A stretch of 64,000 bases of DNA, from NCBI GenBank assembly GCA_009363875.1, contig CM018691.1, positions 2,108,001 through 2,172,000 on the forward strand, given 5' to 3'. This document shows positions 1 to 11,814 of this stretch, piece after piece (the first letter of the stretch is position 1; the number at the start of each line of letters is the position of its first letter). This DNA is from Mikania micrantha. Lineage: Eukaryota; Streptophyta; Magnoliopsida; Asterales; Asteraceae. The position numbers and the translations under genes are program-made. A model generated the notes under the pieces. The model was given only the letters and a program-made list of their open reading frames with translations. It was not told where the DNA came from and did no database searches.

Positions 1-1596
1 GTTATTATGTTTATAAAATTATGTCGAGATAATAATATAATAACATTTGGGATATTATAGTTAACTAGTAACTAACTTGATTATGTTGGTTAATTGAGTT
101 AATTAATTAGAAGCTTGAGGGACTAAACTTGCCAAATGGGCAAAGTTGAAAAGTTGGATGTTATAAGGCTTTGACTTGGTCAAAACCTTCATTCTCATCT
201 AATATATGTGTGTGTATACGTTCATGGGAGCCAAGAAGAAGAAGAGAAGAAAGGCTTCAAGCCCTAGCTTCCAAATTCGTTGATTTCTTGGTCAAAACTA
301 GAGATTGAAGCTTCTAATCCTATCTATAAGTGTTAGTTAACATCTTGTAAGTGATTTTAACTTCATTCTTGATGTTGGTTATAAGTTCTAGCGATGAACA
401 AGTTTGGGGTTAAACTCAAATCTTGAAATTGGTTGTTAAGATGAGTTAGAAACCATAAATCTATGCTTGTTTTGTGTTTAGAACAACCAAGCTACTAGTT
501 ATTATGTTATTTGTTGAATTTGAAATGGATGGAAGTTGGGTAACTTGAGAAGTTATGAATAAATCCATATGAGTGGGTTAATAGCTAGTAGGATAGTTAA
601 TAACATGGTTTTGACTTGTGTGATGCATCAATTGTAAATAATCTTTTGTAAAGATTAAGAAATTGGTGATTTTTGGGACTTTGAATGGGATTGGTTAATG
701 TTTAAACATTAACAAAATTCTTGGAATTTAATGATGCACACCAAGTGTTTGTTAAAATGCCAATAGTTGACTTTTGGTCAAATTTGGTGAATTGAATCAT
801 GAAATGGGTTTTGGGAGGTTATAATTGTAACCTAGAATATTTGATAGCAAATTGTTTGAGTTGATAAGCCTATGTCAATCTTAACTAGAATGTTAGTTAA
901 GAAAATTGAAACTTGTTGTGAAATAGGTGGTGGTAATGGAAGTGCTAAGGAAAGACAAAGAGAAGGCAAAACACAATTTGTTAATCTCTAATCCTAGTGC
1001 TAAGGTAAGTTATCTAACTTACTAAACACCATATATATATATACACGTAGTAGTGTTAGTCTACTACTTGAACTGGGTTAACTCATATATGGAGTTGTTG
1101 GATTGAATATGATTTGGTTGAGTTATAGAAGATGTTAGTTGTTTGTGCAGTTTGACTTATTTAGTCAAACTGTGCATATCTAAATTAATGATTGAATTGT
1201 GATTAATTTCAATGACATTGAGTGTTAATTGATGTGTTAGTTTCACAATTGAATTAAATTGGTTATGAATTGTTAAATTCATAAGAAATAGAGTTGATTG
1301 TGTGGTTTGGCTTATTTGGTCAAACTATGTATGTATATCACCCTATGGGATGGTGATTATGTATAGTCCATTAATTGAGTTGCCTGGATTATGAATTGTT
1401 GAATTCATATTTGAATGGAATTGGCTATGAATTGTTGAATTCATACTTGAATTGGATTAATTATGGATTGTTTAGTTCATAATTGAAATTGGTTTGATTG
1501 GTAGGTTTGACTTTATTTAGTCAAACTGCATATAGATCATAATGTTTAAATTATGACTTTGTGTAATTGAATTGAATGTCAATTGGTTGGGTAAAT

Positions 1597-2039
1597 CTAT
1601 GATAGAAGTATCGGAGGATGAATATCATAGAATCATGGTTTATAAATGTTATAAACCTATGAAGAGTTGGTTGATTGAAATCTATGATGGAAGGACTAGA
1701 GTGTGAACATCATAGTAAATTGTTTGGTTGATTGAAATCTATGATGGAAGGACTAGAGTGTGAACATCATAGTAAATTGTTTGGTTGATTGAAATCTATG
1801 ATGGAAGGACTAGCGTGTGAACATCATAGTATGAATTGAAATTGTTGATTACTTCACCACTTGAATGTGGAAGTAAAATTTGGTAAGTTATGATGGAAGT
1901 ACTTGGGTGAGAACATCATAACTATGTTGAATATCAATTACCACTTGAGTGTGATAATTGAGTTGATTTGGTTGAAATTGATTAATTGAGTTAAATTGTT
2001 TAAGTCTATAATGGAAGTACCTAAGGGTGAACATTATAG
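1597..2039 (+). repeat. Family of six hairpins with 20-nt conserved loops in the LTR
   Basis: Six copies at 1597-1630, 1682-1715, 1739-1772, 1796-1829, 1887-1922 and 2006-2039 each have a 7-8 bp perfect stem closing a loop of exactly 20 nt. Most loops read GGAAG.AC near the start and GAAC at the end. Stems differ but stay paired: CTATGAT/ATCATAG, GTTATGAT/ATCATAAC and CTATAAT/ATTATAG. Three copies lie in the 57-bp tandem repeat. The same set recurs in the right LTR (add 6522), and a seventh relative with stem TATGGT/ACCATA sits in the interior at 5434-5465. Confidence 0.8.
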
Positions 2040-2502
2040 TAATTATTGTTGAAATATGATTGGTTATCAATAGAATAATCAATTGGGTTGATTTGAATGG
2101 AAGTTGGAGGGTTAAACCCTTTGTGGTGACTTTGACCCATTTTGAGGTCTTGATTTCACCATAGATTGATTTGATGTCAAATTATGTTTGAATTCATTAT
2201 ATTATGATCCAAACATGATTATAATCCATATTATATGTATATGGATGAATGGAATGGGTTTTGAAAGGGTCAGAGCGTTAATTGCTTGAAATTGAAATTT
2301 TGACCCGTTTTGAGAATTTGATTCACAAATGGATTTAATTGGTATCCAATTATGTTTGGATATGTTATGATTTGAATTTGAGGAGTTGATACTTCATATA
2401 ATATGAATTGGAAACTTGGGATTTAGTTTCGGGTGGTTTGGAGCGATCGAAAGTGGTTGAAAAGGTCCGAAACGCGAAAAAATTGGGTTTCTGCACCTGC
2501 AG

Positions 2503-2589
2503 GGGCCGTAGGCTACGGCCCTGGGTGTAGGCTACGGCCTAAGAGTTCTGTTCCAGTGGGCGTAGGCTACGGCCAGGCCGTAGCCTACG
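2503..2589 (+). repeat. GC-rich palindromic island in the LTR
   Basis: Within AT-rich DNA, 2503-2521 is a palindrome with 9-bp arms around one base (core GGCCGTAG/CTACGGCC). Positions 2561-2574 and 2576-2589 form a second inverted repeat with 14-bp perfect arms and a one-base spacer. A third partial unit lies at 2526-2539. The same island is at 9025-9111 in the right LTR. Its role is unknown; a promoter or methylation-sensitive element is possible. Confidence 0.8.
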
Positions 2590-2690
2590 GTCTAGGCTAT
2601 CCGGAAAATTTTTGTTTTGATGCCGGAATCGCGTTTTAAGGCCTAGAACACTTTCGTTTCGAACCATAACTTCTATTTGGATAATCTTAC

Positions 2691-2737
2691 TTAGTTCTTA
2701 TGAACTAATGGTGAAATTATATGTGGTGTTTGTAGGT
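2691..2737 (+). promoter_or_regulatory. LTR hairpin plus YAG-GT block (LARD 5' LTR)
   Basis: Stem TTAGTTC/GAACTAA (2691-2697 and 2702-2708) closes a TTAT tetraloop. About 23 nt later comes TTTGTAG followed by GT (2735-2737). It ends about 261 bp before the LTR end. The architecture matches blocks in the Gypsy LTRs of this window, with a different stem sequence. The right LTR copy is at 9213-9259. Function is inference: a splice acceptor, an RNA-processing element or a packaging element. Confidence 0.5.
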
Positions 2738-3001
2738 CGGAAGTAGATGACGCGTTAAAGCTCATGATCGGGGTGCATAAGTTGAAAGTTCAAACGTTTT
2801 GGTAAATTTTGGTTGTTGGGTTTTCATACAAACTATTGTATGATGATTTTTGAATGTAATTAGTCATTTAACAAGTATATATTACTTGTGTAAATGTTTT
2901 TGACGCTTCCGCATAAAACTTTGATAAATATTTGAGTTAAAACTTAACTAGGATCTATTTTTGACACGTGTAAGCGTGTGTTGAGTTTGGGTGTTACAAG
3001 T

Positions 3002-3013
3002 TGGTATCAGAGC
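3002..3013 (+). other. Primer-binding site, initiator tRNA-Met
   Basis: TGGTATCAGAGC starts three bases after the LTR end. This is the classical 12-nt complement of the 3' end of plant initiator tRNA-Met used by many Gypsy and Copia elements. Confidence 0.93.
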
Positions 3014-3616
3014 CAATGGTTTGAGTGAATCAAGTGCGTTGCGAACTCTTGATCTCAAACCTTTGTGCTCTTGATATGAATTGATAACGTTTGATTCGAA
3101 GACCCGATCATGAAGCTAAATGCATGAGGTTAGTACATCTAATTCTTGACTTAGATTTTTGAATTGATTATTGATTGTTGAATTTGAATTGACGTTGATT
3201 GATTATATGGAACCTAAATCTTTGTCCTGTGTATGAAATGATAGAAATAAGGAAACGAATATATGGTGTATGGACTTTTACGTCTGGCCAACGTATTAGT
3301 GCACACATGATATAAACGAAGCCTTATGGAAACCGTTTGATATTTAGGTCATTGAAATTAGGTGTGGTGTTGGGAATTGGTTTGAAAAGTGATTTTAGGA
3401 TCACTAAGACTTGAGAAATGGTTAGTAGTAAATTGTGCACTTGTGCACTTAAATTTGGGTGTTGAAAATTGAATGTTGACTTGTGACATGAGTCTTGATG
3501 ATATGGTGAATGTTATGATATAGTTGCATAACTTGTGAAAGTGTCATTATATGTTTTATACTAATTGACACATGAAATCATAGACGATTCACATTAGTGA
3601 GAAAGTTAATGTAAGA

Positions 3617-3936
3617 CCATTGTGAATGGCATTTGGGGTGATAAACCACATGTGTGTGGTGAAACATATAAGACCACTAGCTAGTGGCATTGAAATTGTT
3701 ATGTAAAACCACTGGAGCGTGGTGTTAAAATTGAAATTTGTTATGGAAGACCACTAGTGAGTGGTATTGTATTTGTCATGTAAGACCACAGGTGTGTGGC
3801 ATTGGTTTATCATGCAAGTCCATATTGAAATGGCATTGAAATTTTTATGCAAGACCACATGTGTGTGGTATTGGTTATCATGTAAGTCCATATTGAAATG
3901 GCATTGGGTTTGACATGTAAATCCACATTGATGTGG
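3617..3936 (+). repeat. Array of about ten covarying CCAN/NTGG hairpins in the LARD interior
   Basis: Short hairpins occur every 25-45 nt at 3617-3629, 3646-3659, 3674-3687, 3709-3722, 3751-3764, 3786-3799, 3820-3833, 3855-3868, 3888-3901 and 3923-3936. Most are preceded by ATGTAAGA or a close variant and followed by CATTG or TATTG. Stems vary while pairing is kept: CCATT/AATGG, CCACA/TGTGG, CCACT/AGTGG and CCACAT/ATGTGG. Loops are 2-6 nt. No coding frame explains the pattern. Confidence 0.8.
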
Positions 3937-6442
3937 CGTTGTAGTAATCCACGAACGGGTGGGTTAAATAGTAAATAATTTGATTTTGGTAATTGATGTG
4001 AGAAATTAGTCGGATGAGCTGACAATGGTGTTGTTTACACAATATGGTCAATTTAATAAAAATGACTGTGATGATGTAAACAATACAACATGATAATGTT
4101 GTAAATGAATGTGTCTATATGGGAAAATATGACCCATTGACTTGCCTAATGATGCAAGTAATTGAACATGTCATTTAGACATGATGTTTGTTTGTGAATG
4201 ATCCACAAAGGTGTGGGCATCTCTTTACGAAAACATGTGTTGTGAGAAGTTGATTACATGATTATATGTAATGCTATATTTAATTAGAATTTGAGTTCTA
4301 AAGAATTGAAATTTGACAATACTTGAGTTATGATATATGTCTTAGGATACCTTGACTATCCTTAAAGACATTTGGGAAGTAAGTATATGTTAATATACAT
4401 AATAAATCATTTGAGCATTAACATGTGAAAATGATTATGTGATTGAAATTGTTGGGAAACTAATATATTAACAAAGACGAGGTAGATGGGAAAATGACTT
4501 TTACAATTGGGCATGAGATGTCTTAAGTAAAATTGAATGCTTCGACACTTGGTGTCGATCTATGCTATTTGATGTTTTGACACAAATGTCAAACAAATGA
4601 AATTGTTACTATAAACATGTGATTGTGAAAGCTGTTTATACTTTGCTTGAAAAAAAAAAGTTGTAGCTAACACATGCTTGTAGATTGGTGTGATTATTTG
4701 ATTTATATAATAAGAAGTTTGTGAATTTCTTGAATTGAAATATCCTTGTGTGATAGGATGAGGATATAAATGATTAATGTGTTCTGTATGTGATACCATT
4801 ATCATGAGTTGAAAAAGAGTAATCACATCTCGTGATATGGGTTTAATACCTTAGTAAATCACTAAAGAATACAAATAGGGTTGTGTAAGACAGTTTCATT
4901 GTTATATTGATGTTTTCAACTGGTTATGACATTATAAAATAATCAGTGCCTGTTAACATCATCCATATAACATTGGACTTTCAGGAATTGATATATTATG
5001 CATCAATGAAGAAAACCATAGTGAACATGACATGAGGATAAGAGAAACAAGTATAGACATAATGTGATTATGTGGTAAATACTTGTGGTACATATTCATT
5101 TATGCTAGTGAATTGGTTGTTGGTGATATCATATAAATTGATTTAGTTTATGGGGCAAAGCAAATTGCTAAAGCTCCGTATTGGTTGGTATAGATCGATA
5201 TGCAAGAATTGTTGTGTTGATTACATGACTACTTGATAAGTGTTTAGTAGTGCTTAGGAATTTTTAAATTGGACATCCCATAATGGTGATGGTCATACTT
5301 GGTTATGCAAATTTTTGGGTTCATACTTACTTGATTCTATTGATTTAAGTGCGCATGAACCATTGGTAACAAGTAAAACGAAATACTAATATATTGAGTG
5401 TATTAGTATGAAATGTTGAATTAATTGGTATTATATGGTGGAAGTACCGGAGGGAGAACACCATAGATGAAATAGTAAGTTACTTAACTTACAAACACTA
5501 TATATGTATAGTAGGTTAAGCTTACTAAATGAAATTTGATTTTTTTTTTCATTTGGTTGAAAGATATATGTTTGACTAATGAAAGTCAAAGTAGAGAGTT
5601 GATTATGAGGATAATTGATGGTAGTAGTATGTATGATTGTTAAGTGAGTCAAATGGACTTTATGTGATGATTGACTTTAAAAAGTCAAAATTTTGCCTAT
5701 TTATAAAGAAATAGGATACCTAAGATATGTATAAACGATATTTATACATATGATGGAATGAATAATTAGGATATTGTTCAAATGAGTGGTGAAAGAGGTG
5801 TATAGAAATACACTTGAGTGTATGATGTGGTTTGAATTAATAAAGTCAAACCAACTAACATGTTATGGGAATTGATATGCAAATCTTAAGTATGATGATT
5901 TCATATATGTATGAAATACTTAAGAAAACTAATTAATATGCAATAGTTATGCGTAAGGGGACAAAGAATATATAGAGTTATATGATTGACTAAATGTGTA
6001 GAATTGGATTTGATCAAAGTTTGACTTAAAAAGTCAAACTGCTCAAACTATGGATGAGTTTGATAATAACTCAAGTAATGGGATTGAAAATAAGTAAAGA
6101 TTTAATCACAATGATGAGTGATAATAGAGGTTTGAATGATGACTTTTGAGTTTTAATTAGTTGAGTAAACTCAAATAGTAAGTTGTTTATAGTTTCCATT
6201 GAAGCTATGTTGGGGTTAGGAATAATGGGATGTTAGGAGGAGTTAAAGTCTTTAAGAAGACTTAGTTTAAATCATGTTATCAAATGATTTGATAGCATTT
6301 GTTGTAGTTGAGGAAGCAATGGGCGGATGAACCCGCTTATATATTAAATGATGAATTGGAAATTGACACTATACTGAATTACGTTAAAAAAGAAAGAGTG
6401 TGATAATGAAATATTACTCACATCTTCTTTGAGGTGTAAACA

Positions 6443-6477
6443 GGTTTCGGGGACGAAACCTTTGTAAGGGGAGGAGA
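6443..6477 (+). other. Pre-PPT hairpin and polypurine tract of LARD
   Basis: Stem GGTTTCG/CGAAACC (6443-6449 and 6454-6460) with a GGGA loop is followed by AAGGGGAGGAGA at 6466-6477, then the LTR at 6480. Both coding Gypsy elements here have the equivalent GAATTTCG/CGAAATTC hairpin before their polypurine tracts. Confidence 0.8.
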
Positions 6478-6479
6478 TT

Positions 6480-9400
6480 TGTAACGACCGGTTTTAACAG
6501 TCACGACTGTTAATAAATAAATGTTATTATGTTTATAAAATTATGTCGAGATAATAATATAATAACATTTGGGATATTATAGTTAACTAGTAACTAACTT
6601 GATTATGTTGGTTAATTGAGTTAATTAATTAGAAGCTTGAGGGACTAAACTTGCCAAATGGGCAAAGTTGAAAAGTTGGATGTTATAAGGCTTTGACTTG
6701 GTCAAAACCTTCATTCTCATCTAATATATGTGTGTGTATACGTTCATGGGAGCCAAGAAGAAGAAGAGAAGAAAGGCTTCAAGCCCTAGCTTCCAAATTC
6801 GTTGATTTCTTGGTCAAAACTAGAGATTGAAGCTTCTAATCCTATCTATAAGTGTTAGTTAACATCTTGTAAGTGATTTTAACTTCATTCTTGATGTTGG
6901 TTATAAGTTCTAGCGATGAACAAGTTTGGGGTTAAACTCAAATCTTGAAATTGGTTGTTAAGATGAGTTAGAAACTATAAATCTATGCTTGTTTTGTGTT
7001 TAGAACAACCAAGCTACTAGTTATTATGTTATTTGTTGAATTTGAAATGGATGGAAGTTGGGTAACTTGAGAAGTTATGAATAAATCCATATGAGTGGGT
7101 TAATAGCTAGTAGGATAGTTAACAACATGGTTTTGACTTGTGTGATGCATCAATTGTAAATAATCTTTTGTAAAGATTAAGAAATTGGTGATTTTTGGGA
7201 CTTTGAATGGGATTGGTTAATGTTTAAACATTAACAAAATTCTTGGAATTTAATGATGCACACCAAGTGTTTGTTAAAATGCCAATAGTTGACTTTTGGT
7301 CAAATTTGGTGAATTGAATCATGAAATGGGTTTTGGGAGGTTATAATTGTAACCTAGAATATTTGATAGCAAATTGTTTGAGTTGATAAGCCTATGTCAA
7401 TCTTAACTAGAATGTTAGTTAAGAAAATTGAAACTTGTTGTGAAATAGGTGGTGGTAATGGAAGTGCTAAGGAAAGACAAAGAGAAGGCAAAACACAATT
7501 TGTTAATCTCTAATCCTAGTGCTAAGGTAAGTTATCTAACTTACTAAACACCATATATATATATACACGTAGTAGTGTTAGTCTACTACTTGAACTGGGT
7601 TAACTCATATATGGAGTTGTTGGATTGAATATGATTTGGTTGAGTTATAGAAGATGTTAGTTGTTTGTGCAGTTTGACTTATTTAGTCAAACTGTGCATA
7701 TCTAAATTAATGATTGAATTGTGATTAATTTCAATGACATTGAGTGTTAATTGATGTGTTAGTTTCACAATTGAATTAAATTGGTTATGAATTGTTAAAT
7801 TCATAAGAAATAGAGTTGATTGTGTGGTTTGGCTTATTTGGTCAAACTATGTATGTATATCACCCTATGGGATGGTGATTATGTATAGTCCATTAATTGA
7901 GTTGCCTGGATTATGAATTGTTGAATTCATATTTGAATGGAATTGGCTATGAATTGTTGAATTCATACTTGAATTGGATTAATTATGGATTGTTTAGTTC
8001 ATAATTGAAATTGGTTTGATTGGTAGGTTTGACTTTATTTAGTCAAACTGCATATAGATCATAATGTTTAAATTATGACTTTGTGTAATTGAATTGAATG
8101 TCAATTGGTTGGGTAAATCTATGATAGAAGTATCGGAGGATGAATATCATAGAATCATGGTTTATAAATGTTATAAACCTATGAAGAGTTGGTTGATTGA
8201 AATCTATGATGGAAGGACTAGAGTGTGAACATCATAGTAAATTGTTTGGTTGATTGAAATCTATGATGGAAGGACTAGAGTGTGAACATCATAGTAAATT
8301 GTTTGGTTGATTGAAATCTATGATGGAAGGACTAGCGTGTGAACATCATAGTATGAATTGAAATTGTTGATTACTTCACCACTTGAATGTGGAAGTAAAA
8401 TTTGGTAAGTTATGATGGAAGTACTTGGGTGAGAACATCATAACTATGTTGAATATCAATTACCACTTGAGTGTGATAATTGAGTTGATTTGGTTGAAAT
8501 TGATTAATTGAGTTAAATTGTTTAAGTCTATAATGGAAGTACCTAAGGGTGAACATTATAGTAATTATTGTTGAAATATGATTGGTTATCAATAGAATAA
8601 TCAATTGGGTTGATTTGAATGGAAGTTGGAGGGTTAAACCCTTTGTGGTGACTTTGACCCATTTTGAGGTCTTGATTTCACCATAGATTGATTTGATGTC
8701 AAATTATGTTTGAATTCATTATATTATGATCCAAACATGATTATAATCCATATTATATGTATATGGATGAATGGAATGGGTTTTGAAAGGGTCAGAGCGT
8801 TAATTGCTTGAAATTGAAATTTTGACCCGTTTTGAGAATTTGATTCACAAATGGATTTAATTGGTATCCAATTATGTTTGGATATGTTATGATTTGAATT
8901 TGAGGAGTTGATACTTCATATAATATGAATTGGAAACTTGGGATTTAGTTTCGGGTGGTTTGGAGCGATCGAAAGTGGTTGAAAAGGTCCGAAACGCGAA
9001 AAAATTGGGTTTCTGCACCTGCAGGGGCCGTAGGCTACGGCCCTGGGTGTAGGCTACGGCCTAAGAGTTCTGTTCCAGTGGGCGTAGGCTACGGCCAGGC
9101 CGTAGCCTACGGTCTAGGCTATCCGGAAAATTTTTGTTTTGATGCCGGAATCGCGTTTTAAGGCCTAGAACACTTTCGTTTCGAACCATAACTTCTATTT
9201 GGATAATCTTACTTAGTTCTTATGAACTAATGGTGAAATTATATGTGGTGTTTGTAGGTCGGAAGTAGATGACGCGTTAAAGCTCATGATCGGGGTGCAT
9301 AAGTTGAAAGTTCAAACGTTTTGGTAAATTTTGGTTGTTGGGTTTTCATACAAACTATTGTATGATGATTTTTGAATGTAATTAGTCATTTAACAAGTAT

Positions 9401-9520
9401 ATATTACTTGTGTAAATGTTTTTGACGCTTCCGCATAAAACTTTGATAAATATTTGAGTTAAAACTTAACTAGGATCTATTTTTGACACGTGTAAGCGTG
9501 TGTTGAGTTTGGGTGTTACA
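6480..9520 (+). repeat. 3' LTR of LARD-like element, complete (3041 bp)
   Basis: It starts TGTAACGACC directly after the polypurine tract and ends GGGTGTTACA. It is nearly identical to 1-2998 and holds copies of all substructures described there, shifted by 6522. Interior DNA between the LTRs (2999-6479) shows no gene, only repeats and hairpins. Confidence 0.92.
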
Positions 9521-9536
9521 GCTTGCCATGCTAATT

Positions 9537-9598
9537 ACCTGAGAATACAAGTTTGAGAAAAAGTGTCAACACAATGGTTGGTGAGTTCGCAGGTTTTG
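9537..9598 (-). promoter_or_regulatory. LTR hairpin plus CAG-GT block (family A, truncated copy)
   Basis: On the minus strand, CTCACCAAC and GTTGACAC form a short stem (9567-9570 with 9577-9580). About 25 nt later comes TATTCTCAGGTA. The upstream AAAACCTGCGAA stretch is also conserved. Same block as in the other LTRs. Confidence 0.5.
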
Positions 9599-11688
9599 AT
9601 ATACATATAGTAATAAAAGTGTGTCATGTTGTTTATCAAATGTTAGTACCGAGCCCTAGGCTCCAAGTGTCAGTGCGTCACTACCGAACTAGACTTGTTT
9701 GTCCTTGCCTCCGCTATGTCTCGTATACATAGCAAGTTAGGTTAAAGTTTCACGTGTTATTACATCCAGTCAATATTGTGCCACGTGGGGTTAGTCACAC
9801 CCAAACGGATCCATTCAAACCTACCACGTTGTTTGTACATTAACGGTAAGACTTTGTGAGGGCTTGTTACGAGTTCAACACTTAATGTTTGTCTAATAAA
9901 CCAGCATACAAAAAAATGTTTGTACATTATAAATGTTTGACTCGATGCAACTAGTATTCTCCCCCTATTTAAAAGCGTTTAAAAAGAGTAAAGATGGGTC
10001 GTAAACTCACCTTAGTGATGCAAGTGTAAATCAAGCGTAAGCTCCTGCGTAGATCGCGTGTCGGTCACCGGCAACTTATATCGTATACCGTATGTGAGTT
10101 TGTGTAAGTGACCGTGCTAGGGTTTGTGTTAGTGCTCGTGTTTATGTCCAACAACTCTTGGTTGTTCATGTTTGTCCGTGTCGGTCCACAATGACCGTGT
10201 TTAACTGTGTTGGTCCACAATGACCGTGTTTGACCATGTTTGACCGTGTTTGACCAGATTTGACCTTGTTTGACCAAAGTTGACCGTGTCAAGTCAACGA
10301 CCCGTTGGTGAACCGTGTGACGGTTGTGAATCGTGTAGCAAACGTGTAAGTGCTCGTCGTGTGCAAAATGCGCAAGTCGCGTCTATGGACAACTTACTAT
10401 TTATAGTAAGTTTCCATTTATGGAAAGTTCACGAAGCATAACAATTTTATAGTTCTAGCATGCTCATTAGTCCTACGTGATCATGTTAACACATAGCACA
10501 TCATCTTACGAATTCACATAAGTCGTTTTCATCATGTTAGCACACAAAAGTTTCCTAAAATGGAAAGTTTCCATTTCTAGCATACGTGATATCGGAAACC
10601 ATCTAACTTAGCATCTAATCATCATATTACAACATTTTAAACCACTTAGCATGCTTAAATCATACAACATGTTTATAAATCGGTTTTTCTAAAAATAAAG
10701 TTACTATAAATAGTAACTTTGTAGTTCTTGCCTAAAAATTGACCATTTAAACATTCCTCATCCATTTTCATGTTACAAATCATCAAGATAATCCATTTAA
10801 CATCATTTAAACATGTACTTATGGTCAAAATCATCACTTAACATCATTTCAACAATAAAAGTTACTAAATATAGTAACTTATCACATATGACCATAATCA
10901 TCACTAAAAATCATAATCTAAGTATTCAAATTATCATCTTAACATCCTAATAGCAATTCTACACCCATGCACGTTCACCATTCCATTCATAACACCATTT
11001 TGACAACATAAAGTTTCTAATAATAGAAAGTTTGTCAAAAATCATCTTTTTAATCATTTCATCATCATCTAGCCATGTAATCATATTCCAATATCATCAA
11101 GAAACATTTGTATATACTCAAAATCATTCCAATAATCATGGATCATACATGCATGGCAATATTTCAACATTTTGCATACAAATCATAAGTTTTATCAATA
11201 CCCATCATCATAGATCATCACAAAACTCAATCTAAACATCATAGATCATCATAGAACGTATTTAAATCATCAAACCCAGAAGCAAATCTCGTGCATGTGG
11301 GTGATTTGTGCTTGCATGTGGGTTTTAAGCCATGCATGTGAGTTTATAAGTGTCTAGAGAGTGTTTTAGCCATAGAAACTACCTTAGGAAGCTCTAGAAG
11401 TTCGAGATGAATTCTTGGCAGCCCTTAGGAGCTCCTGGAATGATAGAAAGCAGCTCCACAACAGGTGCAAGAGGGTAGTGGTGCTTGAAAGTCCCTCCTT
11501 GGTCTTCTTGGGTCTTCAAAGGTTCAAGTCTTGAGCTCCAAGTACTCAAAATAGCTTCAAACTATGTGTTGCAGATGAAAATGGCGGATATGGGTCGAAG
11601 GGTGGCGTGTAGAGTCGATTAAAATGATGAAGAGGTAGTATAGGCATCATTAGTCTTGGTTTTATAAGATTTTGTCGCCTGGGCGGCG

Positions 11689-11814
11689 TCGCGTACCGCG
11701 ATGGAGCCTCCAAATCCTCTCTGCGTACCGCGGCGGATTTCGGGAGTCAAACCCCCGCGATGTATGTCGCGCACCGCGACGATGCTCCTTGTTGGATCAT
11801 CGCGTACCACGATG
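11689..11814. repeat. CG-rich palindrome cluster (family A, truncated copy)
   Basis: Palindromes lie at 11689-11701 (TCGCG/CGCGA), 11766-11780 (GTCGCG/CGCGAC) and 11798-11814 (CATCG/CGATG). They match the cluster at 30709-30837 in the other family A LTR. Confidence 0.7.

Larger units (their letters stand above)
1..2998 (+). repeat. 5' LTR of LARD-like element (first 43 bases outside window)
   Basis: It ends in GGGTGTTACA and by comparison with the right copy should begin TGTAACGACC, giving inverted TGTAAC/GTTACA termini. It is AT-rich except for a GC-rich palindromic island at 2497-2605. It contains a 57-bp tandem repeat (1669-1725, 1726-1782, 1783-1835, the last partial) and many short perfect hairpins, for example stems at 1148-1157 and 1163-1172. 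No protein frame is credible. Confidence 0.9.
1..9520 (+). mobile_element. Non-autonomous LTR retrotransposon (LARD-like), LTRs about 3.04 kb
   Basis: Positions 1-2998 repeat at 6523-9520 in the same order with no indel seen, so these are direct LTRs. The window cuts the first 43 bases of the left one. A tRNA-Met primer-binding site follows the left LTR, and a polypurine tract (6466-6477) precedes the right LTR, so the element is on the plus strand. The interior (2999-6479, 3481 bp) has no gag, protease, RT or integrase frame; the longest open frames are under 90 codons and look random. This fits a LARD, a large retrotransposon derivative mobilised in trans (established class). Reading the LTRs against each other I found only two substitutions (454/6976 and 601/7123), which implies a recent insertion. 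The left target duplication lies outside the window; the right flank begins GCTTG. The element interrupts the LTR fragment at 9521-12173. Confidence 0.88.

Noticed and set aside
1669..1835. Regular repeats in the LTR resembling a CRISPR array
   Set aside because: The units are contiguous 57-bp tandem copies without unique spacers, inside a plant LTR and duplicated with it.
2433..2639. Open frame over the GC-rich island of the LARD LTR
   Set aside because: It translates palindromic repeats (GYG-rich), occurs identically in both LTRs and has no family resemblance; composition artefact.
11032..11235. Short plus-strand frame rich in Ser, His and Ile
   Set aside because: It translates ATCATCAT-rich LTR sequence of family A; repeat composition explains it.
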